Positions 1-12,900 of a stretch of DNA of 64,000 bases are shown in pieces. Source of the stretch: Physcia stellaris (lineage: Eukaryota; Ascomycota; Lecanoromycetes; Caliciales; Physciaceae); the NCBI GenBank assembly GCA_018902385.1, contig JABSSW010000044.1:310001-374000 (forward strand), given 5' to 3'. The translations under genes and the position numbers were made by a program. How positions within the stretch are numbered: the stretch's first letter is position 1; every line of letters begins with the position of its first letter. The notes beneath the pieces are model-generated. The model did no database searches and was not told the origin of the DNA. It saw only the letters and a list, made by a program, of their open reading frames with translations.

Positions 1-381
1 GTCAACAGGAGGGATGGTCAGGCCCATTCTCTCAGAGACAGTTGTGCCAGGTCTGCCAATACAAGTCTCAGCTGTAGGAGAATAATGCCTGCAATCTTGT
101 GCTCGGTAAGCAATCATCTTACTATCCACTACGTCATATCACACATATATGAGCCGCTTCGGACTTAGTCGCCCGAAGGCTCTTTTCAATTTACTTCTAC
201 GGCTCCTACTTGTGCCACCTTCATACACTGCCGCTTGGCTACCGCCAATCGAAGGGAACAAGCTCACTTTGACGGATATCCGCGGACCTCGGGATTTCAG
301 CTCTTTTTAAGTTCTCTGCAATGATATACCCGTCAGACTCTTCAGAGTTGCCGCCTGCTCTTCTCGCAGCTTCCTGGAGTG
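1..381. other. 5' intergenic segment
   Basis: No gene can be supported here. It should hold the promoter of the receptor-like gene that starts at 382. No long open frame or repeat was seen. Confidence 0.5.
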
Positions 382-1682
382 ATGGCATCGGCATCGGTAA
401 CATCAGAACAATATGGATACTACATACGGCATGCCAACGATAATAAGCAAGCCAATCTCATCGCCACTATCATCTTGTGTCTCGCTCTCCCATGTGTCGG
501 CGTAGCTTTGAGGTTTCTCTCAAGACGAATTACTGGAGCTGGATACAAAGCGGATGACTGGCTCATCTTGACAGCGCTCGTGAGTAAAATCACAGAGTAA
601 CCCTCAAAGGCAATACAGTTCTGATCTATGTTCTCAGGTTCCTCTAGCTGGCATGAGTACAACAACTGGACTCACTATTAGGTATGGCGAGGGCAGACAT
701 ATCATCTTCGTGAGTGACGTAGAAGGATTTGCCAAGGTACGCAACGAAATTAGAAAATGTGTAGACACTTGATGGATTTCTTGCAGGCTTATATTGCTGG
801 CGTCGTTGTCTACGCGTTGACGGTTATCTTCACCAAGCTCTCAATTCTATATCTATATCATCGAATATTTCAATCGAAGCTGCTTGCGATCCTTGCATGC
901 TTCATCTCGGCTTTGGTCCTAGCTTACAACGCGGCTTTGATCCTCTTTGCGTTCTTGCAATGCGTTCCGCTCTCAAAGCTATGGACTGGCGAGCCTGGAG
1001 GAAGATGCGTTAAAACTACCCCAGCTTACGTTACTTTAGCGTAAGCCATTCCAGTCGGTAGAAGGTACCAAAGGCTTACACGCATCTAGGGTAATGAATG
1101 TTGTCACAGATATTATGATTCTAACATTGCCCATCAAGTATGTGATGAAGCTTCAAATGAAACCGAGCCGGAAAGTCCAGCTTTTGGGCACTTTCTTCCT
1201 AGGTGGCATGTAAGCTCATCCTCCAACAGCCAGTACTGTGTATTGTCAGCTAATCAAAGTTGGCAAAACAACAGAGTGTGCATTTTTGGTGTTGTGCGTA
1301 CTTACTACGTAGGCAAAGTAACTGCAGCTGATGCCTCCTGTAATGCTCCTCAAACTTTGACAACATATACTTGACTGATGGTATTGCAGGGACTGCCTCA
1401 GACGGTGCTATTTGGTCCCAGGTCGAAATCTCAGTTGGCATCATCAGCGCTTGTCTTCCGACTTACAGACCACTAATCACCTACAGAGGCCAACAGATCG
1501 CCAAACAGTCTCAATCGACCCACATAGTTGAACACCTAAGCAAGCAGAAAAGATCCAAACCCAGACACATTCGAATAGAGGACTACCCACTTCAGCAGAA
1601 CTCCCTCAAAGGCTCGGAAAGACTGATCTTTGACGAATTCCAAGGAACAGCGATTATTACCAAGCCCAAAGATACAGTCTAG
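382..1682 (+). CDS. Rhodopsin-like seven-helix integral membrane protein (Pth11/SAT-type fungal family)
   Basis: Six exons (382-579, 638-736, 787-1040, 1090-1209, 1275-1339, 1390-1682) join in frame to 342 aa with consistent GT-AG introns of 46-65 bp. The start is the ATG at 382. The motif YKADDWLILTALV after the first helices, the stretch TIRYGEGRHIIF, the loop Cys in FLQCVPLSKLW, the helix VCIFGVVRTYYVG and the last helix AIWSQVEISVGIISACLP are all typical of the fungal rhodopsin-domain family (PF20684-like). The tail after the last helix, about 80 residues, is polar and probably cytosolic. Members are plasma-membrane proteins, some receptor-like, with mostly unknown ligands, so the role here is inferred only at family level. 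It lies outside the biosynthetic cluster. Confidence 0.88.
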
Positions 1683-2709
1683 CCACTGGGGAAAATGTCA
1701 AAATTACTGCCTAAGTGGATTGTCATAGATGAACATGATTGACCCCTCAAATCCTCTGTAACCGATACTGTCGGTAGAGTGATTGAGTTCTAGCCCGATT
1801 GTTATAGACTGGGGTAACATACCTCCCAAGAATTCAACATTCTCCACATTTGCAACAGCTTTATGCACAGATGAGATGGCTGAAGGAGCTCTCCCTTGCC
1901 TTTTCACTGTACTTTTCAGCAAGCCCAATGATTTTGATTACCATGAAGCACCGTCTAGCCATTTCCATCTGTGAGTCAAGGGAATGACGGATACAGTCCC
2001 TAGTCCAGACCTCAGATTTTACCAAAGCATAGTAATTCGCGATACCATGTGCATGGTCTCGCGATTATGACCAAGTTGGGGAAGGATCATGTGTTCCGCC
2101 TGACAAGTATAGGGGCGACAGGTACTTGACGCATAGTCTCGCAATTATGACCATGTTGGGAAAGTTCAAGGTGTCCCGTCTGACGTGCATATAGAACGCT
2201 GCAGTAGACCGGATTCGATCGAGTCGTGCGGTTCGTCCATCTTCCTGCAAAAGAGAGACTATGGGAAGATGTGGGCCCCACATTAAGTAGGTGACACAGC
2301 GGCTGTCAATGGAAGCAAAGTCCGTGACTGCAGCGAGGATCTTCAGTCGACGAAAGGAAGCATTTAATACGATCTGTGTTATCTTGCATTGGTTGCAGTC
2401 CGCACTAGAGAGGGCTACGAGGAGAGAGCAGTGGTTGACTGTCAGGCTATGGGGCGTCAACCACATTCTCCAAGCCATGCACATTGCTAGGGATTTTATA
2501 TCCGGCAAACTGCAATTGCTGTGGCTGCATGGTTCATGCGAGACAGATTATGCATTAACAGAACTTCAATTCATGCCATGCATGCGTAAGCTAAGCCGAA
2601 CTGACAGCTGCTGGCCTCCTAGCGCGCCTTCCTCTCAGATGATTTCACACGATTGCGATTAAATGACGCTCACTGTTGTGGGTAGGCCAGCCTTCGGCCA
2701 TGTCAGAGC
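1683..2709. other. Intergenic region with an imperfect 80-bp duplication
   Basis: No gene is supported. A 147-codon minus-strand frame at 2065-2508 shows no recognisable motif. The only structure seen is the direct duplication at 2051-2190, listed separately. The promoter of the tyrosinase gene should lie in the 3' part. Confidence 0.45.
2051..2190. repeat. Imperfect direct repeat, 80-bp period, about 1.75 copies
   Basis: The segment beginning gcatggtctcgcgattatga at 2051 recurs at 2131 as gcatagtctcgcaattatga. The two copies stay alignable for about 55-60 bp. Several of the differences are C/T or G/A transitions. Confidence 0.7.
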
Positions 2710-4006
2710 ATGTCCTGCTTGTCTCGATACCGAGAGCGCTACGCGCCGATTCCCAATAGCGATGAATACGACGAAGGCAAGAATAGTGGACTCAGCCCTC
2801 ACGACAATTTGAGATCGAAAACCAATCCATACCGGTCGTCGCATCCCTTTCACTATATCACTGGGTTTGTTGCGATTGGGGTCCTCGGCTTAGCGGTAGG
2901 CTTCACAGCCTGCTTGCTACTGCTGAGCCTGAAGTCCTCTGTACCGTCTTCGAAATACAGCCCACTTCCGCAAAGATGCACCAATCCGTCTCTTCGGAGA
3001 GAGTGGCGAAGTCTTGCCGAGAGGGAGAAGATTGAATATATCGACGCTGTTCAATGTTTGACCACAACGTCCTCCACGTTAGGACTGAATCAAAGCCTGC
3101 ACGATGACTTTGCCTGGATCCATAAGCGCATTGGAGAATACTGTATGCATCGGATGTCCGACATGTCAGCCCGTCATCTAGGCTAATCTCGTAACCACTT
3201 TTGAAGCCCACGATGCAGCCCCCTTTCTGGCTTGGCATAGGTACTTTATCCATGTATACGAAGGCTACCTGCGAGATCGTTGCGACTATACTGGAAGCTT
3301 AACGTAAGAGCTACAGTCAAACGAATAGGCAGTACACAGACTGACAGCGAGCAGGTACTGGGATTGGACCTTAGACTGGGCGAATATCACAACCTCTCCG
3401 GTCTGGGACTCGGCTCTCGGGTTCGGCGGCAATGGTAATAAGAGCATGGGGCCTTCATACTTCAATGGCTACTGTGTGACCGATGGTCCATTTGCTATGC
3501 TCGAGATCCCATACCTCGAGGACATCCATCTTCCTCATTGCTTGCTCCGCGGCTTCGAAAACAGCAGCTCACTCGCGTCACTGGGGAAAGCGCTCAGCCC
3601 TGCGACGTTGGAAGCGCTGCTCGGATCAGCAGACTATGAAACTTTTAATCTTGGTCTGGAGAATGGGCCACATATCGCCATCCCACGCAGCATCAACGGC
3701 GATTTCTCGCTGCATACTGCGCCGTTCGGTAAGATTCCCCGCGACAACAGGTTATGTAGACAACTCATATTCTGTCTAGACCCGGTATTCTTCCTCCATC
3801 ACACTCAGTTGGATCGCATGTGGTGGCGATGGCAGCATTTAGATCATAGAAAACGCGCTGGGGAGTATTTGGGGAGAGCAGCAACGAATTCATCGTCTCT
3901 AGCAGCGCCTTCGGATCGCCTTCCCATGGGAGACCTTGCACCAGCAGTTACAGTGGCTGAGATTATGGATACAGAATCGGGGATCCTCTGCTATCGATAC
4001 TTCTGA
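2710..4006 (+). CDS. Membrane-anchored tyrosinase-family copper oxidase
   Basis: Four exons (2710-3142, 3207-3303, 3355-3728, 3780-4006) give 376 aa. A polar N-tail of about 48 residues and one hydrophobic helix (about 49-73) suggest a type II membrane protein with its catalytic domain in the secretory lumen or outside. The copper A site is seen as WIHKRIGEY followed by HDAAPFLAWHRYF, then YWDWT. The copper B region has GPHIAIPRSINGDF and DPVFFLHHTQLDRMWW. The C-terminus ending LCYRYF is complete for the family. Removing the 51-bp intron 3729-3779 creates the Asp of the DPVFFLHH motif. In the copper B region the usual second His is not obvious, so activity should be treated as likely but unproven. 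Tyrosinases oxidise phenols to quinones. The substrate is unknown and the gene lies 3 kb from the PKS, so cluster membership is doubtful. Confidence 0.9.
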
Positions 4007-4881
4007 CGTTGGCTGGATGATGAAGTCTTCAGACCATTATTAACCTGTCTACTAGTACTACGAACGAGCGTGCTCGAGTCAGGTACATCTGGGGGTTTTT
4101 CTTCCAGGTCGTACCATCCACGACGATTATTTAGTATCTAATGATACTCCGTTATCATTCTGTAGCGCTTCTTAGCTAGTGAGTGTTTAATCAAGCTTTG
4201 CGAGCTTTGTGGGGATTCCTGACAGAAGTGTTTGGTTGTATTGTTATCACTGTATGTAACGGTCATCCCTTTAAGAATATGGAGTCTGTTTTTAGAGGAT
4301 ATCTTGCGTCTTGAGTCACGTGATCAATAATGCTCAATGGTTGACCTATGGCGTTCCAAACCAATCTGACACTGTGCTCTCTGTTACATAATAGTTTTTT
4401 TAGCGACGAGCATCGGTCTAGGATGATGTTCAGCTCAGGAGATCACTTGAGACAGAAAAGAGAAAGAGAGCGACGAGGTTACATAGGATGGGAGATTTAT
4501 GGTTTCAGCTCGGGGTTTTTCCCCTGAAAAGGAGATAGCTCGGATAGGTTCAGTGGTTCTATTCGAAGTGCATGACTAATCAGCTCGCTTAGTGCTTACC
4601 TCGCCGTCTACGCCGTTAGCCAAGCCCCAGCCAACGTCGGATCAATGTCCACTCAACCAAACATCTTGCGAGTGTGCATCCTCATCGCCCATCATGAAAC
4701 GATGTCACTAAGATACGCAACGATGTGAGGCTGGACCAATAATGCCCCGAGAATGGTGGAAAACAGTGGGGTCTGACTTTGGGGCTGAAGAATCGTCCCA
4801 ACTCTACCTCGATGACAGCTTTCATTCAACATTCGTGATACAATGCAGTTCTTGACCATTTCTACAGCTTTCGTATAGCCC
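4007..4881. other. Intergenic region
   Basis: No coding frame with recognisable content on either strand, and no repeat was noticed. It holds the tyrosinase 3' end and the upstream region of the gene at 4882. Confidence 0.5.
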
Positions 4882-5987
4882 ATGCAATCTCATCGCCGGC
4901 GATGGCTTTCACCTTTCGTTACTATCCCAGTCGCTCTCATGGCAGCTGGCCTCTCTGTCGTTACGGCTCAATCAAGCTGCTACTTTCCCAATGGCACTGA
5001 CGGTAAGTCCTTTCGAAAGCCTTTCTTCTCTTTTCTCGATATACCCTCGAGCCCGGAACTATCCTACCACCAAGGCAGCTCAAGAACCCAGATCAATGAC
5101 CGTTTCCACGGTACGGGAAAAGCTGATCATCACCAGCAAACCGCCTGTTCCCCCACCATCCTCAGTACCTCCCTTGCAACGCCGACGACCCTGTTAGCAT
5201 GTGCTGTCACATCGGCGACAGATGCCGCTCCGACGGGCTCTGCCAAAGCACCTCGTCTGATAACAACGTTTCTCGGGAATTTTGCACAGACAAAAATTGG
5301 AAAAGCCCCAGCTGTGTGAAGCTCTGCGTTAAAGGAAGAAGTAAAAGCCCACCCCATCCCTTCCGCATCCACCGGCGCAATGCACCGAGGAGCAGGAAAC
5401 AATGGAAAGGCAGAGAATGCAGACGCTGACACAAAATAGCGGGAGCAAGCTACGGAAACATCGAACGCGCCGACACCGCAATTGGCGTTACACCCTGTGG
5501 CGACAGCTCTTACTGTTGTGGCAATGGCACCATAGCTTCAAACTGCTGCTACAACGGCAACGGCTTTTTCATCGACCCTTCCTCCGGCGACGCCGTGCGC
5601 ACCAACCCCTCCCCCGCCACATCCAGCGTCCGCCACACCGTCACAGCGAGTGTCAGTGTGACCTCCGCGCCAACCAAGAAGAAATCCGTCCCCGCGGGCG
5701 TAATCGCTGGCTCTGTGATCGCCGTGGCAGTAGTGCTGGCTGCGGGCGGTGTAGGTGCGTGGATCGTGCTGTATAAAAGGCGGAGGGCGAGGCATGCGGG
5801 GCCGCAAGCGATAGGGGAAATAGGCAAGAAATATTCCGAAATGCCGGACAGCGAGCTAGCGTCCATCGATCCGAGGGGAGAGGAGACGGATACAAGGGTT
5901 CCGGAGAACGTGGAGCTGGATTCGGGACAACGACATGAAATGCTGGATGATCAGACCTCGGTAGTTAGGCATGAGCTTGGGACTTGA
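4882..5987 (+). CDS. Cys-rich single-pass surface protein with signal peptide and mid-anchor
   Basis: Three exons (4882-5002, 5137-5340, 5440-5987) join in frame to 290 aa. Residues 1-29 form a signal peptide ending LSVVTA. The extracellular part has a conserved fungal Cys pattern: SCYFPNGTDANR, CNADDPVSMCCHIGDRC, SDGLCQ, FCTDKNW, SCVKLC, then TPCGDSSYCCGNGT and NCCYNGNG. A Ser/Thr-rich spacer and a transmembrane helix (about 194-220) follow, with the stop-transfer sequence KRRRARH and a 70-residue cytoplasmic tail. Proteins of this layout are common and uncharacterised in Pezizomycotina. They resemble wall-sensor or mid2-like architecture, but no function can be assigned. The intron boundaries were chosen because only they keep the Cys-rich blocks in one frame. 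Confidence 0.85.
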
Positions 5988-6987
5988 AAAGAATTTGAGC
6001 TGGGCGTCTCTGGGATAATCTGTGGGCCGGGATATATTTTCTCAAAAAAGGGTTGAAATGGTATTTGTCACATCCCTTACCTCCTTTCAATACACTCAAA
6101 TCTACTTCTGAACCTGATACGGTAATTGTACTAGGAACATTCTGATCGGTCGACAAGGTACCGAAAAAACCTCATGGTCGTTGGATGCGAAACATGCCGA
6201 TTTGCGTGTTTCGTCTCTGACATCGAAGCCATCCATCTATCATTCCCTAAGATTCTAGATTTCTCACGCTGTGATGGTGAAAAGCTATTGGTGTACTTTC
6301 AACAGAGTTCTCCAGATCCTTGCTTTAATAAAAATTGTCCGGCGATCAGATTTGCCATTCATTCCCTCTGGCCCCCTTTCCTTCTTCCTGCGTTCATGTC
6401 CCTCCCAATAAACTTGCACGTCGATTCAGCCTCCCTCGCCTGCGATAAACTCAAACATTCCGAAGACCGCGGCGGCGGAGGCGACTGACTGCTGAACATC
6501 TGAACAGAAAAAGCCTGCGTGGCATTAGACCTGCATGCAAAGCTCGTAAATTTGTCTAGCCCGACTGCGGTAAGAGGCATGAGCGATTTTGCTTATTGGT
6601 GTGCGAGAGAGACGATGCAATGTGACTGTTCGACTTTTGTCTTCCCTGTTTCATTCACAGGAAGATTAGACGGGGAAGGGAAGCAGAGTAAGTGCCCCGG
6701 GGGAGGGGGAGGAAAGGGGAGAAGGAGAATAAGTGCAGGAAAAGGTGGTCTAACGGGGAGTAGGCATGAGCAGCTTGTTCTGAAATTCCTCTGATAGATT
6801 CGGTAAACAAGGATTGCAGATGTTGAATCTGGAGTAAAGCGCCGGAGTGTCAACTCGGGATGTTTCTCGTCCTATCGAAATTTTCTTTCATGCGATCGAA
6901 GCAGCAATACAATCCAGGACTTCAATGAAAGTTGCACTTGTAAGGCTGATAATCTGCCTGATCACCAATAACCTAAAGGCAGTCCTT
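5988..6987. other. Intergenic region between convergent genes
   Basis: No gene supported. A purine-rich G/A tract lies at about 6700-6735 within a slightly low-complexity stretch. Short open frames here lack recognisable features. Both flanking genes end here (surface protein on plus, PKS on minus), so it should contain two 3' ends. Confidence 0.5.
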
Positions 6988-9900
6988 TCACTCCAGGAAG
7001 CCAATCTCCTTCCAAACATGAATATACTTCCTCACCACCGCCTCACTCACCGGCCCCACAGCGCGCAGCGTCTTCGAATGCTCCATCGTCTTGCTCACAT
7101 CCAACACCAGGCCCCCGCACGACATCCTCTCATAGTTCCCCTCCAGAAACTCCAGCAAGTTCGCCGCCGGATTGCCCCTCTGCGGCGCTTTCCTCACTCG
7201 CTGGACCCACTCCGCAAATGGCAGCAGCTCCCGCACTCCCAGCGCACCTGCTAGAACGGTATTCATCTCCCGCCACGGCTGCCCGACTGGATTGTCGACG
7301 TGATATACCGGCCATGGCGTGTGCTCCCCAAGCACCAGATCCGCCAATGCGCTCGCCACGTCCTCCACGGGAGTCCAGTACAGCGTGCCCTGCGTGTCCG
7401 GCAGCGCGCCCAGCTTCTGGCTCGACTTGGCCACGAAGCTGAAATGCTCCATTGGGTTCCAGTAGCCGCTGGTTTTGCTGCCAGCGATCTGGCCCAGGCG
7501 CACGGCCATGGTGCGGAAGCGCGTCGGGTGCCGGTGCAAAGTCGCGTCGAGCATCCGCTCGCAGCACCATTTGGCCTCGCTGTAGCCGTTGGGGAGCACG
7601 GAGTCGATGGTGACGCGCGATTCGGGTACTACGGTGCGGTGCTTCTTTTGAGCGTTGTTGGGGGAGGAGGATGGGGGCAGGCGTTGTTCGTGGTGGCCCA
7701 CCACTCCGATGGACGACACCATCTGGAAACTGAATTTGAAGCTCTCCGGGTGCCGCATGGCAACGTCGCGGGCGAAGTCGATCAGGTTGCGCATTATCTG
7801 GAGTTGGGGCTCGAATCCGGGGAGGGCGCGTTTCGCGCTCATAGGCCATGCATTGTGGATGAGGTGGGTGACGGAGTTGACGAGGTCTTCGTAGTCGGTG
7901 CCTGAGAGTCCGAGCTTTGGCGCAGTACTGTTGGACTGCAGGATCAACAGCTTGGATCTGATTTTGTCGAAAGAGCGAATGCCTTTGTCTCGCATGGCCT
8001 TCTGCTGTCGCAGATAGGGCTCTGTGTTTTTCTCGCGGTTGAGACAGATGACGGTCTTGACGTCGGGCTTTTGTGCAATCTGATCGACCAAGTGGCTTCC
8101 TAAACTCCCTGACGCCCCTGTCACAAGGACAACCTTTGCGTTATCATTGAGTGCAGAGGATGATGGTGAGGAAAGGGGTATGGAGAAACCGGCGGTATAC
8201 TTCTGGACATAGTCGTCGACAGACTTCTTGCGAGCTGCAAGCGCCGCATTTTCGCTGTCACTGTGCATTTGCGTGTTACTTCCATTGACCAGGTCCTCCA
8301 ATGTCTCAGACGTCAGAGTAGGAATCATCGACTTTGCGGGGCTGCTTGCGGTCATATCTCCTAGTAGAGAATGCTTCAGGTCGGCCACGGTTGGATAATC
8401 CATAAGAACGGACTCTTCACGAATATCAAGGTCGAGCTCATCGCGCAACCTGCTTACGATGACGAGCGACAAGAGAGAGTCGATACCGGTGTCTGCAAAG
8501 TTGGTATCGACGGTGAAATCCTCTGTCGCAACTCCACTTTCCTCCGAAATGATCCGAAGAACACGTTCAAAGTCGACTTTGGGTGTCACAAGGTCCTTGT
8601 CAGATTCAGGCGTGGTGATGTTTGTCGTGCCAGATCTCGGCGAGTTGCTGGAATTCGAAATGGAGGTTGCAGCTGCGCTGGCCTCGGGCTCTCCCAAGAA
8701 GGTCCTGAGATCACGGACCGTGGGACATTCATAGAAAAGCGCATTGAAGTCAAGGTCAACATCAAGCTCTTCCTTAAACCGAGCCGAGACGGTCAAACCC
8801 ATCAGAGAATCGACTCCAACGTCACCGAAAAAGGTATCGTCGTTTAGATCAGTCGGTGCAAGCCCGCTTTCTGCGGCAATAATCGACAATGCTTGTGCAA
8901 GCTTTGACGCATGAGTCGGTTCGCTAATAGCAGCATTGACTTCTGTCGCATCGGCAATAGGATCGGATTTCAAGGGCGCAGCCTGGTTTCTGTGCGTAGG
9001 CTGTTGCTTCTGTGGCTTGTTTCCGCTTTCGATGGACAGGATGACTTTGAGGACTCGGCGAGGCACACCTTGAATCTGGGGGATATTTAGAATGTGCTTT
9101 CAGAACTAGAGGAAGTGGAGAAACGAACCGCAATCTGTCCAAAGTATGCAACGACTTCTTCGCCATCAAAGATCACTACATCGCCATGCCACAGCTTATC
9201 CGCTCCCTCGACCATATGCGTATAGGTCGTGTACTTCCTATCGAAATTCAGTGATTCGAATATTTGGAACGATCCCCATCCATGGTTCATAAAGACTTCT
9301 TGATCCAAGTCGGTGCCATCATTACAATTCATGGTGAATCCGCAAGATTGCGTCAGAGAGTCAATGATGGCCGGATGGGTGTGGTATGTGCCGTCTCTTT
9401 TCACGTTTTCGAAGCTAATCTGACTCGAGGCCTCCAACGTGTTGCTATTTAGTACTATCTCATTTATCGCTCGGTAATCTTCGTGAAAGCGTGCCAAAGG
9501 CCGAATCGCGCGATACACCATGGGGCGGTTGAAACGAGCGCTGACTCCTGTGGCGATACCATCTCGGAGGGTCTGCATCTTGTGCTTCACATTCGCCAAA
9601 GTTTTCTGCAATTCTTGCGTCAGGTTCCGATCTTTGAAGCGCACAACACATCGAGAATGTTCTTGTAATTTCTGGTGTTTCTGTGGTCACACGTGTCAGT
9701 CCCAAACTTTTGTAGGCGGAGCAGAATAGCTATAGGAAAAAACCTACATCGAAGGACATGAACTGGATGGCCGCGGCATCTGTCGACCAGTCGACTTCTA
9801 CACGAGCTTGAAGGAGCTGCTGAGCGGCGCCAGCACGAAGGATCAGGGCTTTCGATATTGTCATATCCGAAACGTCCACGAGAATATTATCCTGATGCGG

Positions 9901-12900
9901 ACGATAACGCTTCTGAAGGTAGGTACCCAGGGTTAAGGCCATGTCTGCATAAACAGATGGTGTGCAAAGCGGGATCCCGTCAACCTCATGTCCTTGCACC
10001 AGCGGGCTAAGATCTTTCCGTGCAATATCTGCCTGTACGATGATACGGGTCTTTTGAGAATCACTTATTTCTTCAACGATATTATGGATGGTGGTGGTCT
10101 CAAGCGTTAGTGGGTCATCGATTGTCAGGGGACCGTCTCCCTTGCGTAACGACCAGTCATTGACATACTGCATCCAGTACTCTTTCAAGTCCCAGCTGTA
10201 TGCTGGTAGGGAGATAACCTGATGGGACATTTGAAAATCGTGATGATACCTAGACCAGCCAATATGGGCACCTGCAACGTAAAGGCTCTTCAGGGTTGCC
10301 GAAAAGGTCTGAAATGCGGGTCTGCCGCGCTGTAACGGCGCGAGAGTTGCAATCTGTGGGCCCAGGACTGACCTGACCATACCTGAGATAGCGGGGTGGG
10401 GGCCAATTTCCAGCGTCATAGTCTGGTCTGTAATGAGATGATTACTACGCGCTGTCAGAAGTGCCTTGAGCATGTTGACAGGTTCGCGGCAGTGACGTGC
10501 AAGGTATTCAGGGCTGAAGCTGCCCTTGCCGTCGACAATGCTTCCATCTAAGGGGCACAGGATAGGTATTCTGGCTTGGGAGAACGTCACACCACTGACT
10601 AGCTTCTTGAAATCGGCCAGCACTGGTTCTACCTGGGAGGAATGGAAGGCGTAGGGAACCTTCATGATCTTCGATTTATTACCGGCACTATTGAGTATTT
10701 CTTGAAGAGCGAGGATGTTCCCATTCGGCCCAGCCAAGACCGTCTCGATCGGCGAATTGATACAAGCGATCTCATACAGATTGTTTCCGAGAACGGCTGC
10801 GATCTCATCTATAGATCCCTTTACCACAAGCATAGCGTGGGTACCTCTCGTGCATGTTCTCTGAAGTAGCTCAGCTCTCTTGCCAACAAGATAAAGTGTG
10901 TCTGCATCCGATAGAACTCCAGCGCTATTAAGAGCAGCATATTCGCCTAAGCTGTGTCCAACAACAGCGGTAGGTACAATATTCCACGATACCCATAGCT
11001 TGCTGAGTGCAACTTGAATGCATACGCTTGCTAGCTGGACAACGAGAGGTTCGAAGGTGTCAATATCTTTGTCGTCGGATTGGATGACAGGTAGTATGGA
11101 CGGAAGCCCTAGACTGTTACCTATCTTTTCCAACCGGCGGATTTCATTGCGGAATAGCGAAAAGTTATCGAATAGAGTTTTTCCCATCCCAGGATATTGT
11201 GCACCCTGGCCAGTAAAAGCAAAGATGATCTTCGGGGCGCTTTTGGGTCTAATCACGCCAGCTTGGTCGCGAAGTGCTACCTCGATCTGAGGCCACAGCT
11301 CCTCAACAGATGAGCCACTGAACATGACACGGTGAAGATGATGCAAGCGCCGTGCTGTGGTGGTGTACGACAGCTTGCCGAGGGAGACACCTGGATTCTG
11401 ATTCAAGTATTTGAGCATGGATCTGAGGTTTCCCTGCAAGGAGACCCCATTTTTGGCCGAAACAGCTACAACATGATGACTTCGTGGATCGTCCACCTCG
11501 TCGGAGGACTCGCCCTTTAGCGGTGCATCCTCGAGCAACAACGCTGAATTCCCGCCTGCGGCACTGAAGTTATTTACGAAGGCCCGTCTGGGCTTCGAGG
11601 GACAGGAGTTCCTTTCCCAAGGCGTTGGTTCAAGGGCAATGTTAACATTGCGCTCTTTCAAGTCGGTCGGAAACCTATGGTTGATCTTCGTCTTGATCCC
11701 GCAATGGGGAACAATCATACTCTTCTGCATCATCAATAGCACCTTGATTAAGCTTGAGACACCCGAAGCAGCTTCACCATGTCCGATATTCGCTTTTGCA
11801 GATCCCAAGTAGAGCGGCTCATCAGTGCGCCGAACGCGCTTGGTTGACTCAAGAGGAGGTGCAAATATGTCTAGAACACTGGACATCTCGCCGGCGTCCC
11901 CAACCTGGGTCCCTGTTCCGTGCATCTCGACATAACTGACATCATAGGGGTTAATGTCGCCTTGATGTAAGATCTTTCTGAAAATTTCACGCTGAGCTCC
12001 GACATGTGGACGAGTAATTGACTCAGATTCTGCTGAATGGTTGGTGTATGCACTCAATATAACCCCGAGAACTGGGTCACTATCGGCAATAGCATCATTT
12101 AAACGTTTGATGATCACTGTGCCAATCCCCTCTCCCCGACAATATCCATCAGCCGAGTCGTCGAAGGTTTTACAATTACCAGTACGTGAAAGGAAGTGAC
12201 CTCTGTCGAGCCCAGCCGTAAAATCGGGGTTCGTGAGGATGTTGGTTCCGCCAGCGATGGCCGTATCAATGTCCCCTTGCCACAGTGAATTGCACGCAAG
12301 ATGAATGCTCGCGAGACTAGATGAACATGCAGTATCGACGGCAAAACTTGGACCACTGAATTTAAAACAGTAGTTGATACGTCCAGGTATGAACGCTCTA
12401 TTTCCACCTGGAATGAAATAAGTATCAATGTCTTGAGCACTGTTTGTTTCCATCCAATCATTGCTGGTCACGCCGTAGAAGACACCGACTCGATCACGTC
12501 TGGTCGACGGAGTTGCGTCTGAAATAATGCCAGCTTGCTCAACAGCCTCATATGCTGTCATCAAAGCCAACCTCTGCGCAGGATCGATTTGCGGAGCTTC
12601 CCGTGGGGAGATATTGAAGAAGCGAGCATCAAACATGGCTGGGTCATCAAGCCAGCACCCGTACGGTGTTGCGCTTGTGTTTTTCCGACTCTCCAAAGGG
12701 TCCACATGCGTTTTGATATCCCAATGGAGGACCGGAACAGGTCTGTGGACATCCAGACCGCGATATAGAAGGTCCCAGAATGCATCGTTGTCTTTTGCAG
12801 CAGGGAATCTGCCTGACATTCCGATAATAGCGAGCTTTGTCTTTTCATGCCTGGAGCTTCCGCTATCTTCATGAATAGACCGTCTAAAATTTCCTCGTGT

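Noticed and set aside
2065-2508. 147-codon minus-strand frame MPDIKSLAMCMAW...
   Set aside because: No recognisable motif, and it overlaps the 80-bp duplication. It is likely a chance frame.
5399-5776. Arg/His-rich frames around 5402-5776
   Set aside because: Alternative frames of the third exon of the surface-protein gene. The real frame carries the Cys pattern and the membrane helix.
7130-7849. 239-codon minus-strand frame within the PKS reductase region
   Set aside because: Shadow frame of the PKS exon, rich in Arg/Pro/Ala from GC-rich codons in the wrong frame.
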